Positions 52,570-61,906 are shown, counted from the stretch's first letter. The stretch: DNA of 64,000 nt from Lutispora sp003527145 (GCA_029983695.1 JASBZB010000026.1:1-64000); one strand, 5' to 3'. Made by a program: numbers and translations. The notes: generated from the letters alone by a model not told the origin.

Positions 52570-53592
52570 ATGAAAAAGGTAAGAGTAGAAGACAGTATAG
52601 GCATGGTATTAGGTCATGATATGACAAAGATCATACCCGGTGATTTCAAAGGTGCCGCTTTTAAGAAAGGGCATATAATTACCGAGGCTGATATTGAAAT
52701 ACTGAAAAGCATGGGTAAGGATCATATATTTCTTCTTGAGCTCAACGAAAGTCAAATCCACGAAAACGAAGCAGCAGTGAGGCTCGCTAATGCAGCAGCC
52801 GGTGCAGGTATTGAGCTTACCGAGCCTGCGGAGGGTAAAGTGAGCTTCAAAGCCAAATATGACGGCTTGCTCAAGGTGCGCAAGGAGCTGCTCTATGAAA
52901 TAAACAGCATTGAACATATCAGCATGGCATCACTTCAGGACAATACTCCTGTAAAGGCAGGACAGCTAGTAGCGGGCACCAGGATCATCCCTCTCGTAAC
53001 CGAAAGATATAAGATAGAAGAGGTAGAAAAAAGCTGTAAGGGAGAAGAACCGGTCTTGCAGGTAAAACCCTTCAGAAGAATGAAAATGGGTGTTGTAATA
53101 ACAGGTAATGAGGTGTTCTATGGACGCATAGAAGATAAATTTGCTCCTGTATTTAAAAAGAAAATGGAGGAATATGGGGCAGAACTCATTGGCATAAAGT
53201 TTGCTCCCGACGATGCGGAAAAGATAAAGACAGCGATTTTGGAACATTTTGAGAACGGTGCCGACGGAGTGGTAACAGGAGGCGGCATGTCCGTAGATCC
53301 CGATGATGTAACTCCGGAGGGGATAAAGCTCACCGGGGCGGAGGTAATAAGCTATGGGGCGCCGGTGCTGCCGGGAGCTATGTTTATGATTGCCTATTAT
53401 GGGGATAAGCCCATCATGGGGCTCCCTGCCTGCGGCATGTACCATAAAACCACCATATTTGATTTGATCTTTCCCAGAGTGCTGGCGGGAGAAAGGATCA
53501 AAAGGCGTGATATAGCTGCACTCGGCTACGGAGGCCTCTGTACCCAATGCAAGGTATGCACTTATCCTGCATGCCACTTCGGAAAAGCATGA
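52570..53592 (+). CDS. Molybdopterin-binding protein (MoeA/CinA-like) with Cys-rich tail
   Basis: A 340-residue protein with a MoCF-like molybdopterin-binding domain (GVVITGNEVFYGRIEDKFAP, GVVTGGGMSVDPDDVTPEGI) preceded by a SAF-like region. It ends in LCTQCKVCTYPACHFGKA, four Cys spaced C-x2-C-x2-C-x4-C, suggesting a metal or Fe-S site. Such proteins accompany xanthine-dehydrogenase-type enzymes in clostridia and probably help load the cofactor, perhaps with its sulfur or selenium ligand. It starts after GGAGG. Its exact step is not established. Confidence 0.82.
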   Translation: MKKVRVEDSIGMVLGHDMTKIIPGDFKGAAFKKGHIITEADIEILKSMGKDHIFLLELNESQIHENEAAVRLANAAAGAGIELTEPAEGKVSFKAKYDGLLKVRKELLYEINSIEHISMASLQDNTPVKAGQLVAGTRIIPLVTERYKIEEVEKSCKGEEPVLQVKPFRRMKMGVVITGNEVFYGRIEDKFAPVFKKKMEEYGAELIGIKFAPDDAEKIKTAILEHFENGADGVVTGGGMSVDPDDVTPEGIKLTGAEVISYGAPVLPGAMFMIAYYGDKPIMGLPACGMYHKTTIFDLIFPRVLAGERIKRRDIAALGYGGLCTQCKVCTYPACHFGKA

Positions 53593-53596
53593 TGTA

Positions 53597-53833
53597 GAAC
53601 TCAGGAGCCTCTGGCATTAAGGTGTGCCTCTGGGGTCAAAGGTTACGGCTAAAACTGAAAGACACCGGAGGAAACCTGCTTCATGTCATTCTGAATGGAA
53701 CGCAGTGAAATGAAGAATCTCATAGAAAGGTGATTACATGTACTGATGTATATATATTGAAGTGTTGTCCTATTGCATGTCATCCTGAGTGAGGCACGAA
53801 GGAAGGATCTCAGACCCGAAAGGAATACCCTAG
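53597..53833 (+). repeat. Composite intergenic repeats before yqeB
   Basis: Three modules in one gap: an AACTCAGGAGCC word (53597), CATTCTGAATGGAACGCAGTG (53686) and GTCATCCTGAGTGAGGCACG followed by AAGGATCT and GACCCGAAAGGAATACCC (53779-53830). The last is matched closely at 62806-62855. Confidence 0.7.
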
Positions 53834-53859
53834 GGTTCAAAATAGAAGGAGGAGAAAAT

Positions 53860-54666
53860 ATGCGAGAGCTCATAATAATTAGAGGAGCAGGGGATTTGGC
53901 CTCCGGCGTAGGCCATAGATTAAAAAGAAGCGGTTTTAGAGTAATAATGCTTGAAATAGAAAACCCTACTGTGATACGAAGGGCCGTATCCTTTGCTGCA
54001 GCTGTATTTGCAGGTGAAGCAGAGATTGAAGGCATAAAGGCCGTAAAGGCTGATACCCATCAAGAAGCTGCAGCCCTATCCCAAACAAATATGATACCTG
54101 TTTTGATAGATCCTATGGGCGAAAGCATCAGGACACTAGAACCTGATGGAGTGGTAGATTGTATCCTCGCCAAAAAGAATATGGGGACAAACATATGTAT
54201 GGCTCCTGCCGTTGTAGCAGCAGGGCCAGGCTTTACTGCGGGCATAGATGTCCATGCGGTGGTGGAGACCAATAGGGGCCACTATCTGGGAAGGGTCATA
54301 TGGGACGGATCTGCAGAGCCTAATACCGGAATGCCGGGAAACATCGGAGGCTACTCAAAGGAAAGACTTATAAAAGCCCCTGCTCAAGGCAAAGTGAGGA
54401 TAATAAGAGATATAGGCAGCATGGTTAAAGCAGGAGATCCCCTCTGTGAAATAGAGGGCAAATATGCTCTGGCAGCTATAGACGGACTGGTAAGAGGCAT
54501 GATAATCGACGGCAGCCGGGTCTATGAAGGAATGAAGATAGGAGATGTAGACCCCAGGGGAAGCAAGGTAGACTATTGCACTATATCGGATAAGGCAAGA
54601 GCTATAGGAGGAGGGGTTTTGGAAGCCTTATTGAGCATTTTTGATAGGAGGGATATGGATGCTTAA
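53860..54666 (+). CDS. yqeB: Selenium-dependent molybdenum hydroxylase system protein YqeB
   Basis: A 268-residue protein of the YqeB/EF2563 family, a marker of selenium-dependent molybdenum hydroxylases. It opens with IIIRGAGDLASGVGHRLKRSGFRVIMLEI, a nucleotide-binding-like loop, and includes NMGTNICMAPAVVAAGPGFTAG and HAVVETNRGHYLGRVIWDG. It starts at 53860 after GAAGGAGGAG. It strongly suggests that at least one hydroxylase here is selenium-dependent. The usual partners YqeC and SelD are not in the window. Its end overlaps pucR by eight bases. Confidence 0.9.
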   Translation: MRELIIIRGAGDLASGVGHRLKRSGFRVIMLEIENPTVIRRAVSFAAAVFAGEAEIEGIKAVKADTHQEAAALSQTNMIPVLIDPMGESIRTLEPDGVVDCILAKKNMGTNICMAPAVVAAGPGFTAGIDVHAVVETNRGHYLGRVIWDGSAEPNTGMPGNIGGYSKERLIKAPAQGKVRIIRDIGSMVKAGDPLCEIEGKYALAAIDGLVRGMIIDGSRVYEGMKIGDVDPRGSKVDYCTISDKARAIGGGVLEALLSIFDRRDMDA

Positions 54667-56374
54667 TGAAAGAGGAATAACCATAGAAGAACTGATGAAA
54701 CATGATATAATGAAGGATGCGTTTGTAGCTGCAGGGGAAGGCGGCATATCAAAGGTCATAACCGGAGCTAATATAATGGAGGTGCCGGATATTCTGGAAT
54801 GGGTTAAGCCCGGCGAGCTCCTGATAACCACTGCTTATTCCATAAAAGACGATAAAAATGCCCAAAAAAATCTTATCCCCCGACTCAACAGCAAAGGCTT
54901 GTCGGGCCTGGCTATAAAAACCAAGAGATATCTGGAAAAAATCCCTGAAATAATGGCGGAAGAAGCGAATAAGCTTGGCTTCCCAATCATTGAACTTCCC
55001 TATGACCTCTCTTTCTCAGATCTTATGAATTCCATACTTCTTGAAATTTATAACAAGCAAGCCGATGTTTTGATGAGAATGGATGAAATACATCAAAAGA
55101 TAACTGATGTAGTATTGTCGGGCGGAGGCCTTAGAGAGATAGGGACAACCTTGCATTGCATAACCAAAAATCCCATTGTTATAAAAGATAATATATTTTC
55201 AAAATCTGTTCCTGTAGCCCCTGATGAAGAAAAGCTTATTCTGGAAAAAGAAATCAAGGGCGTGATGAAGGCAGAAAATGCCTATACAGATTTATGCCTT
55301 GATATTTCAGCGGAAGAGCCCTGCAAGAAGCTCAAGGACAGGGTGGACGGCAGAGAAATCTGCAGATGCATATTCCCGATAATAGCAGGCAAGAGGCTTT
55401 ACGGGGAAATCCATATATGGGAACTGGATAAAAAGATTACTGCGGTTGATGTGAGAGCCATTCAATATGCATGTACGGTGGTAGCATTGGAGCTTATGAA
55501 GCAGATGACCATATTTGAAGTAGAGAGCAGGCATAAAAACGAATTTTTAGAAGGGCTTTTATCCCCTGATGAAAATATAAGATCTGCATCCGTAAGTAAA
55601 GCAGATATATTTGGCCTGGACTCGGACTATCAATATGCAGTATTTTTAATATACATCGATGATCTGGAAAGTTATTTTTATGACAGCCCCGGAGAAAACG
55701 GAACGAAATTCAAGAATAAACTCATAAAAACCATTGAAGTAGCCGTGAAGCTGAGCGGTATCAAAATTCTTTCAGGCTGTAAAGGCAATACTCTGACTAT
55801 AGTTCTGGCTTTCAGGGATATTGACGAATCAAAGTGCATAAAAGATATGAGCATAGACATGGTCAGGAGAATAATTGATGCATTAAAGCAGAACTATAAT
55901 TATATATCTCCTTACACAGGAATAGGCCGATGCTATGGGAAGCTCAATGATTTGTGGAAAAGCCTGGAGGAATCAAAAAAAGCCCTATCCTTTGCCAGAA
56001 TCTTTAACAATGATAATATCATACATTACGATAATCTGGGAATTTTCAGGCTTCTTTGCATGGAGCACCAGGAATCTGAAATACGCAGGTTCTATAAAGA
56101 AAACGTGGAACCTCTCTGCGAATATGATGAGCAAAAAGACGGAGAACTGATAAGAACGCTGAAAATGTATTTTGAATGCAGCGGCAATCTTAAAAAGGTA
56201 TCGGAAAAGATGTATATACACTACAATACAATACTCTATAGGATTCAGAAAATACAACAAATAACAAAATTAGATCTGGCTAATTCTAATGATAGGCTTA
56301 ATTTGGAGGTAAGTTTGAAAATAATGAGCATCATTAATGATGCAGCATTTTCTTCACAAGAAAACGATGTATAA
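54659..56374 (+). CDS. pucR: PucR-family transcriptional regulator
   Basis: A 571-residue regulator of purine catabolism. The N-terminal PucR domain is TIEELMKHDIMKDAFVAAGEGG...IMEVPDILEWVKPGELLITTAYSI. A middle GGDEF-like region follows, and the C-terminal helix-turn-helix is FECSGNLKKVSEKMYIHYNTILYRIQKIQQIT. The start at 54659 follows AGGAGG; it overlaps yqeB, so the two are coupled. It precedes the AllH/F/G-like genes and likely activates them or the hydroxylase genes when purine breakdown products are present. Confidence 0.9.
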   Translation: MLNERGITIEELMKHDIMKDAFVAAGEGGISKVITGANIMEVPDILEWVKPGELLITTAYSIKDDKNAQKNLIPRLNSKGLSGLAIKTKRYLEKIPEIMAEEANKLGFPIIELPYDLSFSDLMNSILLEIYNKQADVLMRMDEIHQKITDVVLSGGGLREIGTTLHCITKNPIVIKDNIFSKSVPVAPDEEKLILEKEIKGVMKAENAYTDLCLDISAEEPCKKLKDRVDGREICRCIFPIIAGKRLYGEIHIWELDKKITAVDVRAIQYACTVVALELMKQMTIFEVESRHKNEFLEGLLSPDENIRSASVSKADIFGLDSDYQYAVFLIYIDDLESYFYDSPGENGTKFKNKLIKTIEVAVKLSGIKILSGCKGNTLTIVLAFRDIDESKCIKDMSIDMVRRIIDALKQNYNYISPYTGIGRCYGKLNDLWKSLEESKKALSFARIFNNDNIIHYDNLGIFRLLCMEHQESEIRRFYKENVEPLCEYDEQKDGELIRTLKMYFECSGNLKKVSEKMYIHYNTILYRIQKIQQITKLDLANSNDRLNLEVSLKIMSIINDAAFSSQENDV

Positions 56375-56484
56375 AGTGCATAAAAATAATAATATATTTA
56401 AGGGAAACTTCATAAAAAATATACAAAGGAATATGGAGTAAAATAAAGAATTACTTATACATGAACAAAATCCCATAGGAATAG

Positions 56485-57378
56485 GTGATTAAAACGGATC
56501 AGATTTGTGTTATCGACGCACTAAAGATCGGAGACGAAGTAGAAGATATACTAGAAAAATCCGATTCCAGGCTTAGGGTTCATTCTATTTTCGAGCATGC
56601 TATAAATTTAATAAATGACAGCGATTGGATAATAACTTTGCTCCCTGAAGGTTATCCGGCAGGGCCGCAAGCGGTTATTTTGACACAAGAGAATTTTGCA
56701 AGATTCAAAAGCTTAGGATTGGGAGCGGCAGATACATTCGACTTTAATAAGTTGATAGGCACAAAGAAATCCCAAATCATTTATAGAAGAAGCGGAGACA
56801 AACCGGTTCCTGAAGACATAATAAAAGCCGAAAGCAACAACACATATTTTGAAAGCTTATTAAGTCAAAAAGGAAATAAAAACGGATTGTTGGGTAAAGA
56901 TAATATGTATTCCAGATATGCAGCGCCTATTTTAACGGAGTTTCAAACCCTTTTCCTGGAGCAAAGGTTTGACGAAGCAGGAGAGAAGCTCCTGGGACTG
57001 ATAGGGCTCGGCCCTGGACTTACACCTTCCGGGGATGATTTTGTTCTCGGCGTTTTCGCTGCCATATATTCCTTTGGGATGAATAAAGATATTATCTCTA
57101 GCCTGAAGAATATAATGGCTCAGAAAGCAAAAAATAAGACCAACATAATCAGCTATAATATGCTGCGCCAGGGTGCAATGGGAGGCTTCATAGAATGGGC
57201 GGAGGATATGGCCGACGCAGTTATATACGGAGACCCGCAACAGATAGAAGCAGCTTTTTCCCGGATGCTGAAAATAGGCAGCAGTTCAGGATCGGACATT
57301 TCGGCAGGCATACTGTTTGGTATAACGAATATATTGGCCTTACTGAAACAGGAAACAGAAACCACTGAAAGTCACTGA
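56485..57378 (+). CDS. allH: DUF2877 protein, AllH-like subunit of oxamate carbamoyltransferase
   Basis: A 297-residue DUF2877 protein. The hallmark GLGPGLTPSGDDFVLGVFAA is at about residue 173, and SSGSDISAGILFG near the end also fits. In E. coli the homologue (YlbF, AllH) is reported with FdrA and YlbE as part of oxamate carbamoyltransferase in anaerobic allantoin breakdown. The start is GTG with a modest AGGA site, so it is less certain. Unlike in E. coli, this gene lies before allF, not after allG. Confidence 0.82.
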   Translation: MIKTDQICVIDALKIGDEVEDILEKSDSRLRVHSIFEHAINLINDSDWIITLLPEGYPAGPQAVILTQENFARFKSLGLGAADTFDFNKLIGTKKSQIIYRRSGDKPVPEDIIKAESNNTYFESLLSQKGNKNGLLGKDNMYSRYAAPILTEFQTLFLEQRFDEAGEKLLGLIGLGPGLTPSGDDFVLGVFAAIYSFGMNKDIISSLKNIMAQKAKNKTNIISYNMLRQGAMGGFIEWAEDMADAVIYGDPQQIEAAFSRMLKIGSSSGSDISAGILFGITNILALLKQETETTESH

Positions 57379-57419
57379 AAGTTTCATAATATTAAACTTA
57401 TGTGAAATTTTTGATTGAA

Positions 57420-57441
57420 ACCCTAGAGGAATACCGCATAG
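57420..57441 (+). repeat. Intergenic repeat, GAGGAATACC variant
   Basis: ACCCTAGAGGAATACCGCATAG between allH and allF, a variant of the dispersed GACCCAAAAGGAATACC word. Confidence 0.5.
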
Positions 57442-57460
57442 AAAATAAGGAGGTAAAATA

Positions 57461-59014
57461 ATGGCTTCTAAATGGCTCATAAAGGAAAATTCCTATTATG
57501 ACTCTGTAACATTGATGATCATAACCAAAGAAATCGAAGCGAGAGACGATGTAGAAAATGCTGTTGTGGTCATGGGCACGGATCTTAACAAAGATTTGCT
57601 CAACAATGTAGGACTCTTAAATGATGAAATCAACAAAACTACAGCAAATGACCTTATCATCGCAGTCAGAATGAAGGATGAAAGCAAGTTTGATGAAATA
57701 CTTGCCAAGGTAGATGAGCTGCTGAACAAAAGAAAATCCGATGCAGGCGAAGATTATACTCCTCCTACATTGGACAGCGCTATCAAATACATGCCGGATT
57801 CAAACATGGTAGTCATATCTCTTCCGGGAGCATATGCTGCTGCTGAGGCTAAAAAGGCGCTGGAAAATGATAAACACGTCATGCTTTTCAGCGATAACGT
57901 TACCATAGAACAGGAAAAGGAACTCAAAGAGCTGGCTGTATCCAAGGGGCTTCTGATGATGGGGCCTGACTGCGGTACTGCCATGATAAATCAGGTACCT
58001 CTTTGTTTCTGCAACAAGGTTAATAAGGGCAATATAGGAATTGTCGGAGCATCGGGTACAGGAACTCAAGAAATAATGGTTCAGGTAAACAGAATGGGCG
58101 GAGGCTGTTCTCAGGTAATAGGCACCGGAGGAAGAGATCTGAAAAAAGAAATAGGCGGCCTCATGATGACACTCGGTATACAAGCATTGGCAAACGATGA
58201 CAATACAGATGTAATAGTGCTTGTTTCCAAGCCGCCGGCACTTGAAATTGCAGAAAAGGTTCTTCAGACACTTAAAGAATGCGGCAAAAAGGCAGTGGTA
58301 GATTTTATAGGCGGAGATGACGAGCTCATAAAAAAATATGGCTTCATAGCAGCGAGCAGCTTGGAAGATGCGGCCTATAAGGCAGTAGCACTGGCAAAAG
58401 GTGAAGAGCCCAAGGATGCGCCAATATTTACTGAATCTGAAGATAAGATAGATAAATTAGCAGCTAAAGAAAGAGAAAAGCTTGCATCAAACCAAAAATA
58501 CCTAAGAGGCTTATACTCGGGCGGAACTCTCTGTGATGAAACATTGAAGCTTTTCACTAAGGAATTCGGCGGGATATACTCCAATATACCCCTCACTCCC
58601 GAATACAAATTGGAAGACAACAAGAAAAGCTATAAGCATACCGCATTAGACCTTGGAGACGACGAATTCACAGTAGGAAGGCCTCATCCTATGATAGACT
58701 CCTATATGAGACAGCAAATGATAGTAAAAGAGGCAGAAGACAGCGAAATGGCAGTTCTCATCATGGATGTGGTACTTGGCTACGGCTCCAACGAAGACCC
58801 TGCAGGAAGCCTTGCAGATCACATAAAGCTGGCAAAGAAAAAATTTGCCGATAGAGGGCAATACCTCTGCGTAGTGGCATATGTATGCGGTACAAAAGCT
58901 GACCCTCAAAGCTATGACGAACAGGTTAAAAAGCTGGAAGACGCAGGAGCAGTGCTGATGCCCAGCAATGCTCAGTCTATAAGATTTGCAATGAAGGTAG
59001 TAAGGGGGTTATAA
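57461..59014 (+). CDS. allF: FdrA, AllF-like subunit of oxamate carbamoyltransferase
   Basis: A 517-residue FdrA protein with the fold of the succinyl-CoA synthetase alpha chain. A Rossmann-type N-half has VVISLPGAYAAAEAKKALE and GLLMMGPDCGTAMINQVPLCFCN. A second loop is GNIGIVGASGTGTQEIMVQVNRMGGGCSQVIGTGGRDL, where the classical acyl-CoA synthetase phospho-His is not seen. In E. coli, FdrA (AllF) works with AllG and AllH to convert oxalurate and phosphate to oxamate and carbamoyl phosphate. It starts after AAGGAGGT; a 58-residue ORF follows one base after its stop. Confidence 0.9.
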   Translation: MASKWLIKENSYYDSVTLMIITKEIEARDDVENAVVVMGTDLNKDLLNNVGLLNDEINKTTANDLIIAVRMKDESKFDEILAKVDELLNKRKSDAGEDYTPPTLDSAIKYMPDSNMVVISLPGAYAAAEAKKALENDKHVMLFSDNVTIEQEKELKELAVSKGLLMMGPDCGTAMINQVPLCFCNKVNKGNIGIVGASGTGTQEIMVQVNRMGGGCSQVIGTGGRDLKKEIGGLMMTLGIQALANDDNTDVIVLVSKPPALEIAEKVLQTLKECGKKAVVDFIGGDDELIKKYGFIAASSLEDAAYKAVALAKGEEPKDAPIFTESEDKIDKLAAKEREKLASNQKYLRGLYSGGTLCDETLKLFTKEFGGIYSNIPLTPEYKLEDNKKSYKHTALDLGDDEFTVGRPHPMIDSYMRQQMIVKEAEDSEMAVLIMDVVLGYGSNEDPAGSLADHIKLAKKKFADRGQYLCVVAYVCGTKADPQSYDEQVKKLEDAGAVLMPSNAQSIRFAMKVVRGL

Positions 59015-59015
59015 A

Positions 59016-59192
59016 ATGTTGAAGGTAAATGAGCTTTTCAAAGATGAACTTAAAGTAATAAACATGGGACTCCGATCCTTCGCAAATGACGTAAAATCCC
59101 AAGACGTGCCTGTAATACATGTAGACTGGAGACCCGTTGCAGGAGGCAACAAAAAGCTCTCATCCCTGCTCTCCAGACTCAAAAGCAAGTAG
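59016..59192 (+). CDS. 58-residue small protein between allF and allG
   Basis: ATG at 59016, one base after the allF stop; the ribosome site is AGGGGG inside allF. The product starts MLKVNELFKDELKVINMGLR and contains VPVIHVDWRPVAGG, then a Lys/Leu/Ser tail. The HVDWRP(V/A)AGG element resembles the small FdrA-associated domain seen next to or fused to FdrA/YlbE proteins in other bacteria. It is probably a real, translated component of the complex, not just leader sequence. No catalytic motif was seen. Confidence 0.72.
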   Translation: MLKVNELFKDELKVINMGLRSFANDVKSQDVPVIHVDWRPVAGGNKKLSSLLSRLKSK

Positions 59193-59200
59193 GAGACGAG

Positions 59201-59308
59201 GAGACGGAAAACACGGATTAACACTGAAAGGGAAGCTGATAAGAAGTCAGAGGCACAGTTCAAATCTCAAGCCTCGTGCCCCGAGCCAATACCCAAAAGA
59301 AATACCAT
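59201..59308 (+). repeat. Composite intergenic repeats before allG
   Basis: GACGGAAAACACGGATTAACAC (59203 on), then CCTCGTGCCCCGAG and ACCCAAAAGAAATACC (59273-59308). The second part repeats the CCTCGTGCCCCG plus GACCCAAAAGGAATACC combination at 2172-2204, with the words in opposite order. Confidence 0.6.
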
Positions 59309-59338
59309 AAAGTTATAAAATATAAGGGAGGAATACAA

Positions 59339-60607
59339 TTGGCAAATATCGAACAATTAATAGAGCAAGCCAATAAAAAAGCTCTTGAAATCATCCAAAA
59401 CGGCCAACCTACACTAGTAGACGTATCAACAGCAGGGGAAGCAATCCCCGGAATGACTAAAAAATCCATATTCCATGCAGGCCCGCCATGCAAATGGGAA
59501 AACATGAGCGGTCCGTTAAAAGGTGCGATAATGGGTGCCTTAATATATGAAGGCCTGGCTAAAGATGGAGAAGAAGCAGAAAAGCTTGCAGCATCAGGAG
59601 AAATCGAATTCGGTTCCTGCCACGAGCACAGCTCAGTCGGACCTATGGCAGGTGTTACTTCTTACTCAATGCCTGTTTGGGTGCTCCAAAACAAAGCCTA
59701 TGGCAATTACTCCTATTGCAACATGAATGAAGGCTTGGGCAAAGCTTTGAGATTCGGTGCGTTTGGACCTGAAGTAATTGAAAGATTGAAATGGATGGAA
59801 AAAGTTCTGGGTCCTATTCTTAAGGAAGCTATAAAGCTTCATGGGCCATATGATTTAAAGACAATGATAGCTCAGATGATCCAAATGGGTGATGAAGGCC
59901 ACAATAGAAACAAAGCCGGCACTTCCCTGTTCATCAGAGAGTTTGCACCATATATAGTTGAAACCAGCTTCTCACAAAAAGATAAGGCCGATGTATTGAA
60001 ATTCATGAACGGCAATGACCACTTTGTGCTTAACCTCACGATGCCTGCCGCAAAATGCACGCTTGAAGCTGCAAAGGGGATCAAATACAGCACAATAGTT
60101 TATACAATGTCAAGAAACGGCACAGAATTCGGTATAAGAGTATCAGGATTAGGCGACAGATGGTTCACAGCACAGGCAAACTATATCAAGGGCTTGTATT
60201 TCCCCGGCTTCTCCGAAAAAGATGCCAACAGGGACATCGGCGACAGCTGTATAACAGAAACATGCAGCTACGGCGGATTTGCAATGGCAGCTGCTCCTGC
60301 AATAGTATTATTTGTAGGCGGCACACCAAAGGATGCTATAAACTACTCAACAAGTATGTATGAAATAACAACAGAAGAAAACAAAATGTATAATATACCC
60401 GCGTTAAACTTCAGAGGAACACCCACAGGCATCGACATAAGAAAAGTTGTAGAAACAGGTATACTTCCTATAATCAATACAGGTATGGCACACAAGGATC
60501 CGGGCGTTGGTCAGGTTGGTGCCGGACTTGTTAATCCTCCTATGAAATGCTTTGAAGATGCATTGGAAGCATTTGTAGAGGAACTGGAAAAGGAAGGACT
60601 TGCATAA
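59339..60607 (+). CDS. allG: DUF1116 protein YlbE, AllG-like subunit of oxamate carbamoyltransferase
   Basis: A 422-residue DUF1116 protein. It follows E. coli YlbE closely, with FHAGPPCKWENMSGPLKGAIMGALIYEG, SVGPMAGVTSYSMPV, GIRVSGLGDRWFTA, GFSEKDANRDIGDSCITET and INTGMAHKDPGVGQVGAG. With AllF and AllH it should form the complex that splits oxalurate to oxamate and carbamoyl phosphate. The TTG start at 59339 is chosen because GGGAGG lies seven bases upstream and the protein then begins like homologues. A 146-base gap with repeats separates it from the small ORF. Confidence 0.9.
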   Translation: MANIEQLIEQANKKALEIIQNGQPTLVDVSTAGEAIPGMTKKSIFHAGPPCKWENMSGPLKGAIMGALIYEGLAKDGEEAEKLAASGEIEFGSCHEHSSVGPMAGVTSYSMPVWVLQNKAYGNYSYCNMNEGLGKALRFGAFGPEVIERLKWMEKVLGPILKEAIKLHGPYDLKTMIAQMIQMGDEGHNRNKAGTSLFIREFAPYIVETSFSQKDKADVLKFMNGNDHFVLNLTMPAAKCTLEAAKGIKYSTIVYTMSRNGTEFGIRVSGLGDRWFTAQANYIKGLYFPGFSEKDANRDIGDSCITETCSYGGFAMAAAPAIVLFVGGTPKDAINYSTSMYEITTEENKMYNIPALNFRGTPTGIDIRKVVETGILPIINTGMAHKDPGVGQVGAGLVNPPMKCFEDALEAFVEELEKEGLA

Positions 60608-60624
60608 CTCAGGAGGTGTAATTT

Positions 60625-61815
60625 ATGAGAAAGCCCCTTGAACACATTAAAGTGCTGGACTTTACAAGAGTCCTTGCAGGGCCCTACTGCACCATGATCC
60701 TGGCAAATATGGGTGCAGAAATCATAAAGATTGAAAGACCCGGCAGCGGTGACGACTCAAGAGACTTCGGCCCGTTTATGAATGGACAAAGCGCTTACTT
60801 CGTAAGCATAAACAGAGGCAAAAAGAGCATAGCACTTGACCTTAAATCCCCCAAAGCCATAGAACTGGTAAAAGAACTGGTAAAAGAAGTAGACATAGTT
60901 GCAGAAAACTTCAGGCCGGGCACCATGGAAAAGCTGGGATTGGGCTATGAAGAACTCAAAAAGATAAACCCGAAGCTCATATTTGCTACCATGTCCGGCT
61001 TCGGGCAAACAGGACCATACTCTAAAAGACCTGCCTATGACATGATAGTACAAGGAATGGGCGGGATAATGAGCATAACCGGAGAAGAAGGCGGAGACCC
61101 GGTCAGGGTAGGAACCTCCATTGGAGACATAACAGCCGGTATGTTTGGAACCATAGGCATACTCGCCGCCTTAGTGGACAGGGACATAAGCGGAGAAGGC
61201 CGCATGGTTGACGTAGCCATGCTGGATGGGCAGCTATCTATACTGGAAAACGCCATATCCAGATACACTGCTACCGGAGAAATACCAAAACCACTAGGAG
61301 CGAGACACCCATCCATAGCACCCTTTGAAGCCTATAAAACCAAGGACAGCTATGTGATAGTAGCCTGCGGAAATGACGCACTCTGGGAAAAATTCTGCAA
61401 GCTGACAAGCAGGGAAGACCTGTTAGCCATGGACGAATTCAAAACTAACCCTGACAGGGTTAAAAACGTCCGCAAACTGAAAGAATACATGACTGAAATA
61501 TTCGGACAAAAGACGACGGCGGAATGGGATGAATACCTCAATAAGAACGGAATACCCTGCAGTGCCATAAACACGGTAGATAAGCTGTTCACCGACCCGC
61601 AAGTCACAGCGAGAAAAATGCTTGTTGAAGTGGAACAACCCGGAGCAGGCAAGATAAAGATAGCAGGGAACCCTATAAAGCTATCTGGCCTTGAAGAAGA
61701 AATTCCAAAGGATCCGGCTCCTCAAATAGGAGAGCACAGCGAGCTGATACTCAAGAAATACCTCGGCTATACCGATGAACAAATAGCTGAACTCAAAAAA
61801 CAAAACATCATATAA
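60625..61815 (+). CDS. Class III CoA-transferase (CaiB/BaiF family)
   Basis: A 396-residue family III CoA-transferase. Motifs: LEHIKVLDFTRVLAGPYCTMILANMGAEIIKIERPGSGDDSR at the start, RGKKSIALDLKSP, and the catalytic Asp in RPAYDMIVQGMGG at about residue 138. A GARHPSIAPFEAYKTKD segment and IGEHS near the end also fit. These enzymes move CoA between carboxylic acids, for example formyl-CoA and oxalate. It lies 17 bases after allG with its own AGGAGGTG site, so it is almost certainly in the same operon. An oxamate-linked substrate is an attractive but unproven idea. Confidence 0.88.
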   Translation: MRKPLEHIKVLDFTRVLAGPYCTMILANMGAEIIKIERPGSGDDSRDFGPFMNGQSAYFVSINRGKKSIALDLKSPKAIELVKELVKEVDIVAENFRPGTMEKLGLGYEELKKINPKLIFATMSGFGQTGPYSKRPAYDMIVQGMGGIMSITGEEGGDPVRVGTSIGDITAGMFGTIGILAALVDRDISGEGRMVDVAMLDGQLSILENAISRYTATGEIPKPLGARHPSIAPFEAYKTKDSYVIVACGNDALWEKFCKLTSREDLLAMDEFKTNPDRVKNVRKLKEYMTEIFGQKTTAEWDEYLNKNGIPCSAINTVDKLFTDPQVTARKMLVEVEQPGAGKIKIAGNPIKLSGLEEEIPKDPAPQIGEHSELILKKYLGYTDEQIAELKKQNII

Positions 61816-61824
61816 CACTAGCTA

Positions 61825-61873
61825 ATAAGTGCGAAGAATATGGTCTTATGGGCCATATTCCAAGCGCACTTAT
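61825..61873 (+). promoter_or_regulatory. Two-part hairpin between CoA-transferase and cyclase genes
   Basis: Outer arms ATAAGTGCG / CGCACTTAT and inner arms GAATATGG / CCATATTC, all perfect, with small bulges and a nine-base loop. There is no T-run. It is probably an RNA processing or stability element that sets the relative level of the last gene. Confidence 0.65.
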
Positions 61874-61906
61874 AAATATAAAATAGTATAATAGGAGGTA
61901 AGCTTA

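Noticed and set aside
52966..53577. 203-codon open frame antisense to the molybdopterin-binding gene
   Set aside because: Overlaps a well-supported gene fully and shows no family features.
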